DNA of 64,000 nt from Pseudohongiella sp. O18 (GTDB lineage Bacteria; Pseudomonadota; Gammaproteobacteria; Pseudomonadales; Pseudohongiellaceae): the NCBI RefSeq assembly GCF_021729085.1, contig NZ_JAJSAR010000001.1:558001-622000 (forward strand), written 5' to 3'. How positions within the stretch are numbered: the stretch's first letter is position 1; each line of letters starts with the position of its first letter. Shown here piece after piece: positions 54,701 through 64,000 of this stretch. The notes beneath the pieces were generated by a model, which had not been told where the DNA came from, made no database searches, and saw nothing but the letters and a program-made list of their open reading frames with translations. The translations under genes and the position numbers were made by a program.

Positions 54701-55504
54701 ATGACATCTAGCCTGCTGCGTCAGTGGACATTGTCTCCCATTCGCCACTTCCGGCTGTTCCATCAGTTCGTGCGACAGGAATTCAGCGGCCAGTTCGCCG
54801 GCTCGCTGGGTGGCTTCCTGTGGCTGTTTGTTACGCCCATCGTCAATATCATCATTTATTCATTCGTGTTCAGTGTGGTTTTTCGTGCGCCCATGCCGGA
54901 AAACTTTGGTGACGTGCCTTTTGTCATTTTCCTGATGATTGGTTATCTGCCCTGGTTCGCCTTCGCCGATGCGATGGGTCGCTCAAGCGGGCTGCTGCTG
55001 GACAAAGCCCCGCTGATCACCAAGGTCATGTTCCCGGTGCAGCTGATTCCCATGGTTGGCACACTGGTCCCTTACCTGGTCCATGGCATCGCCATTTTTG
55101 TATTCCTGGTGTATCTGGCCACGCAGGGATATCTGCAGATGGCCTGGCTTTGGCTGCCGGTAGCCTTCGTGTTGCAGTTCATGTTTACCATCGGCCTGGT
55201 CGCCATCCTGTCCGCCTTCTGTGTGTTCCTGCGTGATATCCAGCAGCTTGTGGCTCTGATGCTGACTGCGTGGTTTTTCCTGACGCCGATCATTTATCCT
55301 CTGTCGCTGCTGCCCGAGCAGGTGCGGCCGCTGATGATGTTGAATCCCATGCACAGCTTTGTGCAGTTCTATCGCGAAGCGATTCTACTGGGCGATTTTT
55401 CTGCCATCCATTTCCAGGTGATGGTGGTATCGGCCGTGCTGAGCTACCTGCTGGGCGGCTGGCTGTTCATGAGAATAAAACACGCTTTTGGTGACGTTTT
55501 GTAA
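54701..55504 (+). CDS. ABC polysaccharide exporter, membrane subunit (Wzm type)
   Basis: ABC-2 permease with six membrane segments, 267 residues from ATG 54701. N-terminal FRLFHQFVRQEFSGQFAGSL and LWLFVTPIVNIIIYSFVF are characteristic of O-antigen and teichoic-acid exporters; MLNPMHSFVQFYREAILLG is a common C-terminal mark. The frame is open back to GTG 54629, but relatives begin near the chosen ATG, although it has no clear ribosome site. The stop overlaps the start of the ATPase gene. Confidence 0.92.
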   Translation: MTSSLLRQWTLSPIRHFRLFHQFVRQEFSGQFAGSLGGFLWLFVTPIVNIIIYSFVFSVVFRAPMPENFGDVPFVIFLMIGYLPWFAFADAMGRSSGLLLDKAPLITKVMFPVQLIPMVGTLVPYLVHGIAIFVFLVYLATQGYLQMAWLWLPVAFVLQFMFTIGLVAILSAFCVFLRDIQQLVALMLTAWFFLTPIIYPLSLLPEQVRPLMMLNPMHSFVQFYREAILLGDFSAIHFQVMVVSAVLSYLLGGWLFMRIKHAFGDVL

Positions 55505-56739
55505 TGCACAGTATTTCGGTCAACAATCTGAACAAGGATTTTCGCATCTACGCACGGCCGCAGGATCGCCTGCTGGAGTTGTTGCTGCGCCAGCCTCGTC
55601 ACCGCGTATTTCATGTTTTGCAGGATGTTTCTTTTGATGTCATGGAAGGCAAGAGCCTTGGCATCATTGGTGACAATGGCGCGGGCAAGTCGACCCTGAT
55701 GAAGCTGTTGGTTGGCACCCTGCAACCGAGCAGTGGGACCGTACACACCAAAGGTCAGGTCGCAGCCCTGCTGGAGCTGGGTGCAGGCTTTCATCCGGAA
55801 TTCTCCGGCCGTCGCAATATCTATCTTAATGCCTCGCTGCTGGGTGTCCCGGATGACGATATCGCTGCGCTGGAAGAAGACATCATAGAGTTTTCCGAGC
55901 TGCGGGACTTCATTGATCGCCCTGTCAAAACCTACTCCTCCGGCATGTATGTTCGACTCGCGTTTTCTATCGCGACGATGGTCAGACCGGATGTGCTGGT
56001 GATTGACGAGGCGCTAGCAGTTGGCGACATCGCGTTTCAACGCAAGTGTGTGCAGCGCATGAATGAGTTTCGCGCACAGAACAAAAGCATGGTGTTCTGC
56101 AGTCACTCCATGTATCACGTACAGGAACTCTGTGACACGGCTATCTGGCTGGAAAAAGGCCGTATACGCGAAATGGGCCAGAGTGAAGAAATCGTCGCGC
56201 GCTATGAAGACTACTGCAACAGCCGGCGTTCCTACACCAAGGCTGAAGAACAGGCCAAAGCGCTCGAATCAGAAAGCTCCGCCGTAAAGGCTGAGCAGGC
56301 AGAGAAAGACAAGACGCCCAAGGACGCCCGCATCATCCATACCGTGGTGCGCAATACCGATGGCGAGATCATCGACACTGTTGAGCCCCTTCAGGAAGTC
56401 ATTCTGGAATTGCAGGCCGAGATACTGAACGACAACAGCATCTGCTATTTCGGCTTCGCCTTGATGAAGGATCTGGACGAGGTTATTTCCGCCTATCTGG
56501 GAACTGACCGACCCGACGTCGAGCATGGTCCATTCCGCAAAGGCGAAATTATCACCGTGCAATTGCGCCTTGATGCCATGGCATTACGGGTCGGAAACTT
56601 CCATGTGCTGGGTGGTATCAATGACGCAAGTGGACTGCTCTGGTACGAAACAAAACTCAGCAAGGAAATCACGGTAAAAACAAGCAAAGGGCTGGGTGTC
56701 TTTGTCATGAAGTCGGAATGGAAGGTCGAGCACAACTAA
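55504..56739 (+). CDS. ABC polysaccharide exporter, ATPase with C-terminal binding domain (Wzt type)
   Basis: ATP-binding subunit of 411 residues. The ATPase part (1-240) has Walker A GDNGAGKSTLMK, signature YSSGMYVRLAFSIA, Walker B VLVIDEALAVGD and the H-loop VFCSHSMYHV. An extra C-terminal domain (about 275-411) has IDTVEPLQEVILELQ and FGFALMKDLDEVI, like the Wzt domain that recognises the finished end of the O-polysaccharide. Its presence suggests export of a capped glycan. The start overlaps the permease stop by one base. Confidence 0.94.
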   Translation: MHSISVNNLNKDFRIYARPQDRLLELLLRQPRHRVFHVLQDVSFDVMEGKSLGIIGDNGAGKSTLMKLLVGTLQPSSGTVHTKGQVAALLELGAGFHPEFSGRRNIYLNASLLGVPDDDIAALEEDIIEFSELRDFIDRPVKTYSSGMYVRLAFSIATMVRPDVLVIDEALAVGDIAFQRKCVQRMNEFRAQNKSMVFCSHSMYHVQELCDTAIWLEKGRIREMGQSEEIVARYEDYCNSRRSYTKAEEQAKALESESSAVKAEQAEKDKTPKDARIIHTVVRNTDGEIIDTVEPLQEVILELQAEILNDNSICYFGFALMKDLDEVISAYLGTDRPDVEHGPFRKGEIITVQLRLDAMALRVGNFHVLGGINDASGLLWYETKLSKEITVKTSKGLGVFVMKSEWKVEHN

Positions 56740-56753
56740 ACGTTGTTGTGCTC
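56728..56753 (+). terminator. Hairpin at the end of the Wzt-type gene
   Basis: GAGCACAAC (56728-56736) and GTTGTGCTC (56745-56753) form a perfect 9-bp stem; the stop codon lies in the loop. No T-run follows. It lies between the convergent wzt and gspK genes. Confidence 0.45.
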
Positions 56754-56786
56754 TGAACGAAGCGCGGCGCTCTGCTCACTGTTATT

Positions 56787-57869
56787 TTAATCCACTCGCA
56801 GCAGGCCAGGCGGCAACTCCGCTCTGGGCGGCGCCGTGTCCGGCAATATGGCGTAAGGGTCAACGTGACGCACTCGCGCGCGCTGATTAAAGCTTTCGAC
56901 CTGCATGATCTGCATGTAGCCCTGGCGAACCGGATCCTCAACCGCTGATATGTCCTCGTCTGTCCTCTGGGATTCCTGCTCCGCATTGGCAGTTTCGGCC
57001 GCCGGGTAGACGTATACCGAATATATACTGGAGGCTGTAAAACCCAGCCAGGGTGACAGTTCTACCATATTCTCAAGTGGAATCAGGGCACCAACTTCAC
57101 GCATGGTTCGCAGGTCCCGGTGCTGTCGATAAGCAATAATCTGCTCGGCCAGTTCCTCTTCCATGCCAGGAAGTAACATCAGGGCTTCCCGTGTTGCCAT
57201 GTTGGGATTAACCACTGCCTCATTGCCATAAACAGTAAACGCAGCCTCCAGATTGACACCCTCGAAAAGCTCGGCGAAACCTCTTATCAGCAGAATCTCG
57301 TCGACTGATTCCAGATCAGGACTGTTGCGTGGCGTGTAAGGGGGATCCAGCGTCTGATAATACTCAGCCTCGGCACCGCCAGGAGTTATCAATTCGTTGA
57401 GATCGGTCCAGTCATTCCAGGCCGCCAGTAGTTCCTGCACCTGGCGTGGGTCAAAGTCAGGACCCAGTTGCGTTTCGATTATCTGCTGCAACCGTCGTAC
57501 TTCAATTCGATTGAGATTAATTTTTCCTGCATGGTCATAAATCCGCACCACCATGTTTTCGGGGGCAGGGTAGTGCAGGGAGAGCGGCTGACCATTAAAG
57601 CGATATGTCGACATCCGCACCTCACCCCAGTCGTTGAGCACTGGCTCTTCGTCCAGCGGCAAGGGCATGCGCTCCAGCATCAACTCCATCTCAGCCTGGT
57701 TCATGGCTGTCATGATATCCGCGTAATCGCTGACACCTTCTTTATGCCGTAACGCAGTTGTGGCTCCCAGGCGAATATTGGTCGCCAGCACGGTGACCAG
57801 CACGGTCAACACCACCGACGTCCACAGCACCATGATGAGCACCGCGCCCCGTTGCGAATTCGGCATCAT
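56787..57869 (-). CDS. gspK: Type II secretion minor pseudopilin GspK
   Basis: Pseudopilin at the tip of the type II secretion pseudopilus, 360 residues. The prepilin cleavage region is QRGAVLIMVLW; it lacks Glu at +5, as normal for GspK. The body has HAGKINLNRIEVR, LAAWNDWTDLNE, TPRNSPDLESVDEILLIRG, and MATREALMLLPGM in the saposin-like part. Its first codon overlaps the gspJ stop. It is the last gene of this run; gspL and gspM do not follow. Confidence 0.93.
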   Translation of the reverse strand: MMPNSQRGAVLIMVLWTSVVLTVLVTVLATNIRLGATTALRHKEGVSDYADIMTAMNQAEMELMLERMPLPLDEEPVLNDWGEVRMSTYRFNGQPLSLHYPAPENMVVRIYDHAGKINLNRIEVRRLQQIIETQLGPDFDPRQVQELLAAWNDWTDLNELITPGGAEAEYYQTLDPPYTPRNSPDLESVDEILLIRGFAELFEGVNLEAAFTVYGNEAVVNPNMATREALMLLPGMEEELAEQIIAYRQHRDLRTMREVGALIPLENMVELSPWLGFTASSIYSVYVYPAAETANAEQESQRTDEDISAVEDPVRQGYMQIMQVESFNQRARVRHVDPYAILPDTAPPRAELPPGLLRVD

Positions 57870-58549
57870 GGTATCAGCTCCAGATTGGGACGAATGCTGC
57901 GATGCTGCCGCGCATTGACCGGCGCCACAATATCCAGCGTCTCCACGTTCCGGTCGTCGATGGGTTCCAGATGTATATGGACAGCAAACGGCAACACACT
58001 GAACGTGAAAGCAGGCCAGTCTTCACGCCACAGACGGTCGAACTCGAGATCCTCATACAGATATTGAAAGCTCGCGCGGTAGCCTGGCAAAAGCAGTCGC
58101 GGCTCGGCATCATCCAGCCGGGCCGTCGGATCATCACTGAGTGCTGGCGCAAGTTGCAGATAGACTCCCTCATCACCACGCCAGAAAAGACGCCAGGCAG
58201 TCAGGCCATCCCTCCTCTCAGGGGACACTGTTGACACCCAGGAAAGCTGGTCGGATTCACCTTCAAAATAGACATGGCGCCCCAGTGTTTCGGGGTCGCG
58301 GTAGCTGTGCGGAAAAGCACCCTGCAGCGCGCGCTCCAGTTGCAGTATCGCAATTGATTCGTCCAGATTGTCTTCCAGTGTCGAAGCATTATTGTCCCAG
58401 TCACGCACAACTGAAAACATACCCGCCGTCAGCATGGTCATCAATGTCGCTGTCAGTGCCAGCGCCAGGATGATTTCCAGCAGCGTGAAACCACGCTGCT
58501 GATGTAATGGGTTTGCTTGTTGCTGGATTCGATTCACGTTGCTTGTCAC
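57866..58549 (-). CDS. gspJ: Type II secretion minor pseudopilin GspJ
   Basis: A 227-residue pseudopilin. The prepilin motif is QRGFTLLEIILALA with Glu at +5. DESIAILQLERALQGAFP and LLPGYRASFQYLYED lie in the globular part. GspJ forms the tip complex with GspI and GspK. It overlaps gspI and gspK by four bases on each side, typical of a tightly coupled operon. Confidence 0.92.
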   Translation of the reverse strand: MTSNVNRIQQQANPLHQQRGFTLLEIILALALTATLMTMLTAGMFSVVRDWDNNASTLEDNLDESIAILQLERALQGAFPHSYRDPETLGRHVYFEGESDQLSWVSTVSPERRDGLTAWRLFWRGDEGVYLQLAPALSDDPTARLDDAEPRLLLPGYRASFQYLYEDLEFDRLWREDWPAFTFSVLPFAVHIHLEPIDDRNVETLDIVAPVNARQHRSIRPNLELIP

Positions 58550-58953
58550 CGTGGCAGATCAGAACGTAGCCAGCGGACGCCTTCGATCTGCTCACCAGTT
58601 TCCGGGTCCACCATTCGGTAGGTTTCCAGAAGATCATACATGGGCGCTGTCCGTCGTAGAGGATCTTCCAGCTCATCTACTGGCGAAACATCAAATTCGT
58701 CTTCAATAACAGATTCGATGTCACGAAATTGATTATCGAGCAGAGCAAAGTTGATGTTGGCTCGCGCCTGAACGGTATCACTTAAACTGCTCTGCGCACG
58801 ACCAGCCAACTGCTTGCTGCCGGCAGCCAGAGTAAAAAGTCCCCCCAGCACCATTGCCGTGATGGTCAGCGCAACCAGCACTTCCAGCAGTGTAAATCCG
58901 TGCTGCACTGTTTGTACTGAGACTGTAGGCCGCCTATTCGTCATTTTCATCAA
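58546..58953 (-). CDS. gspI: Type II secretion minor pseudopilin GspI
   Basis: A 135-residue pseudopilin with prepilin motif QHGFTLLEVLVALT and a helix that continues to AAGSKQLAGRAQSSL. The body is short, with LLDNQFRDIES. It seeds the tip complex of the pseudopilus. The 5' end overlaps gspH by 20 bases. Confidence 0.9.
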   Translation of the reverse strand: MMKMTNRRPTVSVQTVQHGFTLLEVLVALTITAMVLGGLFTLAAGSKQLAGRAQSSLSDTVQARANINFALLDNQFRDIESVIEDEFDVSPVDELEDPLRRTAPMYDLLETYRMVDPETGEQIEGVRWLRSDLPR

Positions 58954-59437
58954 GACGCTCTACTCGCCCTGAAAAGGGGTCAATTGAAAGTTTTAAGCGA
59001 CGGGAATCCTGCGAGAATTCGAGCGTGCCGCCAGAGCTGCCTCCCTCTGGAAAGAACTCGATGCTGAGCTGTTCATGCACGGGGGACTGGCGGCCGGTAC
59101 TATCTGTAAAAGCCAGCGCGGTTTCGACAGAGACCCAGCGCCCCACCACCGATGGGTCGTCAGCCTCAGGTTCATCCGGGCCATTGCTGTTGCCTGCATC
59201 CGGCGGGTTAACGATAAACTCCACCCGGGTCGTCCCGCCCTGGACCACCGCCATGCGTCTGGCATGATTCAACAGACCCGTTGCCTCACGTACCTGTGCG
59301 TTGAACCCCGGAGAATCGAGTGAACTGATACCGGGGCCGATCAGCATGGCCATCATGGCCGCAATACCCAGCACAAGCAGGAGTTCTAGCAGAGTAAAAC
59401 CGCGCTGAGTATCATTAGTCCCCAATATCAGCGTCAT
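58934..59437 (-). CDS. gspH: Type II secretion minor pseudopilin GspH
   Basis: Pseudopilin of 167 residues from ATG 59437. The prepilin motif is QRGFTLLELLLVLG; an acidic, beta-rich body follows. The frame is open to 59467, but the ATG at 59437 is nearer the usual length of the leader. The gene start overlaps the end of gspG by 23 bases. It links the tip complex to the GspG shaft. Confidence 0.88.
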   Translation of the reverse strand: MTLILGTNDTQRGFTLLELLLVLGIAAMMAMLIGPGISSLDSPGFNAQVREATGLLNHARRMAVVQGGTTRVEFIVNPPDAGNSNGPDEPEADDPSVVGRWVSVETALAFTDSTGRQSPVHEQLSIEFFPEGGSSGGTLEFSQDSRRLKLSIDPFSGRVERLDENDE

Positions 59438-59822
59438 TGTCTTCGCCACCCGGCGCGCCGTCAGCACCGTAGGAAATCAGGCTGAAGTCCCGACCGCTCG
59501 ACTCATAAACATAGGCATTACCCCAGGGATCCACGGGTACATCACCACGCAGGTAGGGGCCGTTCCATGTGGAGCGCCCGCTGTCGTTCTCGATCAGTCC
59601 CTCCAGCTCATCCGGATACTGACCTATATCCAGTCGATAGGCATCCAGTGCACTGGTCAGTGAGGAGATCTGCGACAGCGCCGCATCACGACGAGCGCCA
59701 TCCGCCTGGTTAAACAGATTCGGGGCAACCATGACCGCCAGCATTCCCAGTATCGCCATGACGATCAGCAGTTCGATAATGGTGAAGCCGCGGGCTTGCT
59801 TGATGCTTTTAACCTTGTTCAT
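59415..59822 (-). CDS. gspG: Type II secretion major pseudopilin GspG
   Basis: Main shaft subunit of the pseudopilus, 135 residues. The prepilin site is ARGFTIIELLIV, cleaved after Gly12 with Glu at +5. The conserved NLFNQADGARRDAA and LDAYRLDIGQYP follow, then DPWGNAYVYESSG and a C-terminal acidic, calcium-binding-type end. It lies 20 bases after gspD. Confidence 0.97.
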   Translation of the reverse strand: MNKVKSIKQARGFTIIELLIVMAILGMLAVMVAPNLFNQADGARRDAALSQISSLTSALDAYRLDIGQYPDELEGLIENDSGRSTWNGPYLRGDVPVDPWGNAYVYESSGRDFSLISYGADGAPGGEDNDADIGD

Positions 59823-59842
59823 ATCAATTCCTCTGCCTGTAT

Positions 59843-62008
59843 TCAGATATCTTCCAGCATTTCTGCCGCGAGTTCAAAACGGTTGAGTATTTCCTGATAG
59901 CGACTGTTGGTCTGGTTGTTCAAATTGATCATCTCCGGTCGCAGTACGATAAACAGCTCAGTCCGCTCGTTGTTGTCCTGCTGATAGCTGAACAGCCGTC
60001 CCAGGCCAGGCACCCGATTCAGGTAGGGGACACCGGTATTCAGCTGGTCGTTGGTGTTCTGGATAAGGCCTCCGAGCACAACATTTTCGCCGTCACGGAC
60101 AACGACCGAAGTTTCAATTTCCTGATTCTGGAAGATCGGATTCTGATTGATGCCTGCGGAACCAGAAACAGACGACAGCTCCTGACGTATTGTCAGATTA
60201 ACTACACCCTCCTCATTGATGCGGGGCGTGATCTGCAGTTCGATACCTGTTGGTCGGTACTGGATATTGGTCGTGGATCCGCCGACTCCTATCGTTTCAC
60301 CCAACTGCACAGGCACCTCGGCGCCAATACGAATCAGGCCTTCCTGATTATTGATCACCGTCAAAGAGGGTCTGGCCAGCAGCCGCACATCGTTGTTGAT
60401 TGCTATGGCTTCCAGCGTCGCTTCAACCCTGGCCGCGCCATCAAGAAAGGCCCGGTTGAACAGCAATCCACCCAGTCCACCGGAACCATCCTGATTGCGG
60501 GAAGGCAGAAACTCGGTTCGCACCCGTGTTGCCGTACCATCAGCATTCTCGAGCACGCGCGACCAGTCAACTCCAAATGAGGTTTCATCCGTCAGCACAA
60601 TCTGTGCGATCGCCGCATTGATCATGACCTGCAGCGGTGCGGTGTCCAGTTGACTGATGGTGGTCAACAACTGTCGATAGTCTCGCGGATTGGCACGAAT
60701 CAGCAGGCTGTTGGTGGGTTCATCAGCAACAATGCTGACGCGCAGATTGGCCGACACGGCCATGTTGCCAGCATTTGAAGAAGCGGGCCCAGACACTTGC
60801 GCCTGCTGTGTTGCAACCTGCTCGCCCTGCTCATTGATAATGATGACAGGCTCGGGCCTGGCGGCCTCATCGTCATCGTCGCCCGCAGGGCGCTGCTCTT
60901 CTTCATCCAGGCGAAATACCTCACTGAGGGTTTCTGCCAGCTCGACGGCGTTCAGATTCTTGACGCGATACTGAAACAGCTGCTCAGACTGTTCTTCCCG
61001 ATCGGCATCCAGAATACGAATCCAGCGCGCCAGCTCTTCAAAACCGCGAGCGGCCGGTGCGGTCACCAGCAGCGCATTGATGCGCTCAAGCCCCTTGACC
61101 TGATAGGAGGGATTTTCGCCTTCTATCATCGTCAGTATTTCTGTCAGTTCCTGGGCTACATCTGACGCCAGCGCATTACTGAGTGGATAGAGCTGCAGGC
61201 CCTGATTCTGGAATGGATCATCATCTACGACCACCAGGAGCTCATTGATACGCACCAGCTGAGATCGCGTGGCAGTAATCGCGAGCGTATTGCTGTTGGA
61301 AATACGGACAATGCTGTTTTCTTCGTCAAGAATCGGTGAGAGTATGTTGGTGGCGCTGGCCGCAGAGACATAACGCAGCGGTGTAATCTGCATGATCTGC
61401 GCGGCAGTCCCCTGATCAAGTGAGTCGGGCGTGGCAATCTCGACCGGGACATTATCGGTGCCAGATCTTGCGTACCAGACATTGCCGACCTGCTCCAGTA
61501 TGATGCCATGATTGCGAGTCAGTAATCTGATTAGAGGCCAAACATCATCATAAGTTAGCGGCCGGCTTTCAGCAGTACGCAAACTGACTCTGACATCTAT
61601 TGACGGATCGATGATGATAGACAGATCCAGTGCGTCAGCGAGCTCTTCCAGCACTTCACGCAGATCAGCCTGTTCATAGTTCAGTGCTACAGTATTCTGG
61701 TCTGGCGGATTGACCGGAGAGGGAACCGACTCAAGCCGATTCGAAACAGACACCTGGCGCCCATCCCGATTGATTTCATCAATGAGTGCCTGCCTTTCTG
61801 CCGCAGCCTGTTCGGCAGACGGCATATTTCCAAGCATCTGGGGCGCGCTCTGGCTTGTCGCTTGTCCAGCTGTGGATCCTGAGGTGGTGTTTTGATTCTG
61901 GCCACCCGAACGACTGTCACTCGAATCGATACCAGCACATGAAGCCAGTCCGACTGCCAGACTGAGAGCCACTGTGCGCACGGTGAACTGTCGTAAGCTT
62001 ATATTCAC
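59843..62008 (-). CDS. gspD: Type II secretion secretin GspD
   Basis: Outer-membrane channel of 721 residues. The N terminus is a lipoprotein signal with lipobox LASC (Cys24). An N0 domain (NYEQADLREVLEELADALDL) and N1-N3 domains precede the secretin domain with VPVQLGETIGVGG, GIELQITPRINEEG, and VVLGGLIQNTNDQ, and GVPYLNRVPGLGRLF. It lies between gspF and gspG, not ahead of gspE as in the canonical order. Confidence 0.96.
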   Translation of the reverse strand: MNISLRQFTVRTVALSLAVGLASCAGIDSSDSRSGGQNQNTTSGSTAGQATSQSAPQMLGNMPSAEQAAAERQALIDEINRDGRQVSVSNRLESVPSPVNPPDQNTVALNYEQADLREVLEELADALDLSIIIDPSIDVRVSLRTAESRPLTYDDVWPLIRLLTRNHGIILEQVGNVWYARSGTDNVPVEIATPDSLDQGTAAQIMQITPLRYVSAASATNILSPILDEENSIVRISNSNTLAITATRSQLVRINELLVVVDDDPFQNQGLQLYPLSNALASDVAQELTEILTMIEGENPSYQVKGLERINALLVTAPAARGFEELARWIRILDADREEQSEQLFQYRVKNLNAVELAETLSEVFRLDEEEQRPAGDDDDEAARPEPVIIINEQGEQVATQQAQVSGPASSNAGNMAVSANLRVSIVADEPTNSLLIRANPRDYRQLLTTISQLDTAPLQVMINAAIAQIVLTDETSFGVDWSRVLENADGTATRVRTEFLPSRNQDGSGGLGGLLFNRAFLDGAARVEATLEAIAINNDVRLLARPSLTVINNQEGLIRIGAEVPVQLGETIGVGGSTTNIQYRPTGIELQITPRINEEGVVNLTIRQELSSVSGSAGINQNPIFQNQEIETSVVVRDGENVVLGGLIQNTNDQLNTGVPYLNRVPGLGRLFSYQQDNNERTELFIVLRPEMINLNNQTNSRYQEILNRFELAAEMLEDI

Positions 62009-62079
62009 TTTCTGTCTCTCCTTGTGCCAGACACCGTTCTGCTCTGGCTGCTCACAATATTGGCGATTTTGTCTGACTG

Positions 62080-63282
62080 TCAGAATTCCACCGCGTTCAT
62101 GCTGAATACCGCAGACAACATCGTAATGGTGATTCCACCGACAGCGATGCCCAGTATCAATATCAATCCCGGTTGCAATGCTGCAACCAGTCTCGCCATC
62201 TGATTCTTTACGTTCTGGTCAAAAGTCTCTGCTGTTTGTACCAGGATGCTGCCTGTGCGCCCTGACTCTTCCCCTACCGCAACCAGCTGGTGCAGTAATG
62301 TCGGGAAAGCCCCGGCCCGTTCAAGTGCAATACCAAGTCCACTGCCGCCACGTACGTCTTCTTCCACACGATGCAGTAATCGGCTGAGTTCGGTATTGCC
62401 AACAACCTCTCTGGAAACCCGTAGCGCGCGAATCAATGGAATGCCAGCGCCCAGCAGTGCGCCAAGCGTGCGCGCGAACACGGCGCACTCCCGATAAAGC
62501 AACAGCTTGCCCATTAGCGGTACTCGTAGCAGCAGGGCGTCCTTGCGCAGTTTGCGTTGTGGATCACGGTCCTGCATCAGCCACCAGTACACAAGCGCCA
62601 CTACTCCCACTATCAGTAGCCAGCCATAACTTTTGATGAAATCGCTCAGCGCCAGCAGAAATGCGGCCGACGCCGGCACCTCAGTCCCCGCGTCTTCAAA
62701 CATGACTGCGAATTGAGGTATGACAAACACCAGCAATAAGAATACAGATATGATGCCAGTGATGAGCAGCACAATCGGGTAAACCATGGCGGACACTATC
62801 GCCTGGCGATTCTTTGCACTGGTCTCCAGAAAATCGGCCAGACCCGGCAGCAGTTTGTGCAGTATGCCGCCTTCTTCACCGGCGCGGACAATATTGATAT
62901 ACATTTTTGAGAACACATCGGGCCGCTGCTCCATGGCGTCGGCCAGGCTCCTGCCTTCCTTCACGTCTTTGCGCATGGCCATGACCAGTTGCTGCATGGC
63001 CAGTGACTCGGTAATGCCTTCCAGCAACCGCAGCGCCTTGTCCAGCGGCACGCGAGCCTCTGTCAGTGTGCGCAGGCCGTTTGTGAAATCCAGCACATCA
63101 CTGGCGCGAATTTTTTTGCCGCGCCGACGATCGGTGTTTTTCTCGGCCACTGCTTCAAGCTTTACCGGGATCAACTGGCGGCCCTGTAGCACGCGGACGG
63201 CATCACGTTCGGATTCAGCTGACAGCTGACCCGACTGAACATTGCCACTGGCATCACAGGCCTGGTAGTTGAAATTCATCAT
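62080..63282 (-). CDS. gspF: Type II secretion inner-membrane protein GspF
   Basis: Platform protein of 400 residues with three membrane segments and two repeated cytoplasmic GspF domains. Visible marks: [40 protein letters not shown], and in the second domain [20 protein letters not shown] and [15 protein letters not shown]. The start overlaps the gspE stop by four bases. Confidence 0.96.
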   Translation of the reverse strand: MMNFNYQACDASGNVQSGQLSAESERDAVRVLQGRQLIPVKLEAVAEKNTDRRRGKKIRASDVLDFTNGLRTLTEARVPLDKALRLLEGITESLAMQQLVMAMRKDVKEGRSLADAMEQRPDVFSKMYINIVRAGEEGGILHKLLPGLADFLETSAKNRQAIVSAMVYPIVLLITGIISVFLLLVFVIPQFAVMFEDAGTEVPASAAFLLALSDFIKSYGWLLIVGVVALVYWWLMQDRDPQRKLRKDALLLRVPLMGKLLLYRECAVFARTLGALLGAGIPLIRALRVSREVVGNTELSRLLHRVEEDVRGGSGLGIALERAGAFPTLLHQLVAVGEESGRTGSILVQTAETFDQNVKNQMARLVAALQPGLILILGIAVGGITITMLSAVFSMNAVEF

Positions 63283-64000
63283 AGCCCACTGACCGCCCCG
63301 GCGCGCGTCACACGTACCACCTCTTCAGGTGTGGTGAGTCCGGCCGCCAGTTTCTCCAGCGCGTCTTCACGCAATGTCTTCATTCCTTCGGCAATGGCCT
63401 GCTCCCTAATGACATTGGCGTCCGAGCCCACTGCGATCTCATGACGAATGGCGTCGGACATGACCAGTAATTCATAAAGGCCGATTCGACCCCGGTAGCC
63501 AGTGCCACCGCATCGCTCACAACCCTGGCCTTTGCGGGCCATTGGATAGTCTGCGGTATCAACTTTAAGCACTGCGGCTTCATCAGCTGTCAATTCATGT
63601 GGCTGCCCGCAGTCAGGACAGATGCGCCGCACCAGACGCTGGGCCTGGACGCAGAGCAGACTGGAGCTGATCAGATAGCCTTCCACACCCATGTCCTGCA
63701 ATCGCGTAATGGCGCCAGCCGCATCGTTGGTATGCAGGGTTGAAAAGACAAGGTGACCTGTCAGCGCCGACTCAATCGCAATCTCTGCGGTTTCATGGTC
63801 GCGGATTTCACCGACCATGATGACATCAGGGTCCTGACGGACAATGGAGCGCAGACCGGCCGCAAAATTCAAGCCGATAGCGGCATTGGCCTGAATCTGT
63901 GTGATGCCTTCCATTTGATACTCTACCGGGTCTTCCACGGTGATAATCTTGGTGGTCTGGTCATTGATCTTTTCAAGCGTGGCGTAGAGTGTTGTGGTCT
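63279..64000 (-). CDS. gspE: Type II secretion ATPase GspE, C-terminal part
   Basis: The 5' part lies beyond the window end; about 240 C-terminal residues are present in an open frame up to 64000. They include [17 protein letters not shown], the Walker B region [35 protein letters not shown], and a four-cysteine zinc knuckle (RICPDCG...[13 protein letters not shown]). The sequence ends ARAGAVSGL. It powers assembly of the pseudopilus. An apparent start at 63938 is an internal GTG. Confidence 0.96.
   Translation of the reverse strand, partial: TTTLYATLEKINDQTTKIITVEDPVEYQMEGITQIQANAAIGLNFAAGLRSIVRQDPDVIMVGEIRDHETAEIAIESALTGHLVFSTLHTNDAAGAITRLQDMGVEGYLISSSLLCVQAQRLVRRICPDCGQPHELTADEAAVLKVDTADYPMARKGQGCERCGGTGYRGRIGLYELLVMSDAIRHEIAVGSDANVIREQAIAEGMKTLREDALEKLAAGLTTPEEVVRVTRAGAVSGL

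Overview
The window is chromosomal DNA of a gammaproteobacterium. Its housekeeping blocks have gene orders known from Pseudomonas and relatives: ilvA/rpiA divergent, a D-2-hydroxyglutarate dehydrogenase divergent from serA, tkt-epd-pgk-fba, an ArsR-methyltransferase regulator followed by metK, and glnK-amtB/ubiK/comM/EAL/rep/cytochrome c5. Two membrane-anchored c5-type cytochromes, a type II secretion operon, a SapC protein and a large Cys-free RTX protein would fit a free-living, probably marine or aquatic, aerobic lineage. That placement is inferred from gene content only; I cannot name the genus. I see no tRNA, rRNA, CRISPR array, insertion sequence or prophage.

Layout. 1-9 kb: psd, ppnP, ilvA, rpiA, a cold-shock protein, D2HGDH/serA and a GAP-family membrane protein. 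8-13.3 kb (minus): tkt-epd-pgk-fba, central carbon metabolism. 13.4-18.8 kb (plus): a SahR-like regulator, metK, ahcY, metF (the S-adenosylmethionine cycle), then rsmE. 19.4-21.2 kb: amtB-glnK under a clear sigma-54/NtrC promoter. 21.3-29.4 kb: ubiK, comM, a small islet of two unrecognised envelope genes, a c-di-GMP phosphodiesterase, rep and two cytochromes c.

29.5-46.5 kb is the most interesting part: a surface-protein locus resembling the Campylobacter fetus sap arrangement. It has a 926-residue RTX/S-layer-like protein, SapC, a methyltransferase with a regulatory domain, an unknown partner, a complete type I secretion system (ABC ATPase, HlyD adaptor, TolC channel), and a FecR / CHASE2-cyclase / TPR-beta-barrel operon. 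A CRP/FNR-family regulator lies in the middle. Two almost identical 16-bp CRP-type palindromes sit in this locus, one upstream of the RTX gene and one between fecR and the regulator gene. This suggests one regulator controls the surface protein, itself and possibly the FecR/cyclase operon.

46.5-56.7 kb: a secreted matrixin-type metalloprotease with a co-translated partner, then rmlD-rmlC-rmlA (no rmlB in the window), an epimerase, a glycosyltransferase, a PIG-L deacetylase and a Wzm/Wzt polysaccharide exporter; together a cell-surface glycan locus. 56.8-64 kb (minus): type II secretion genes gspE (cut by the window end), F, D, G, H, I, J, K, with gspD in an unusual place between F and G.
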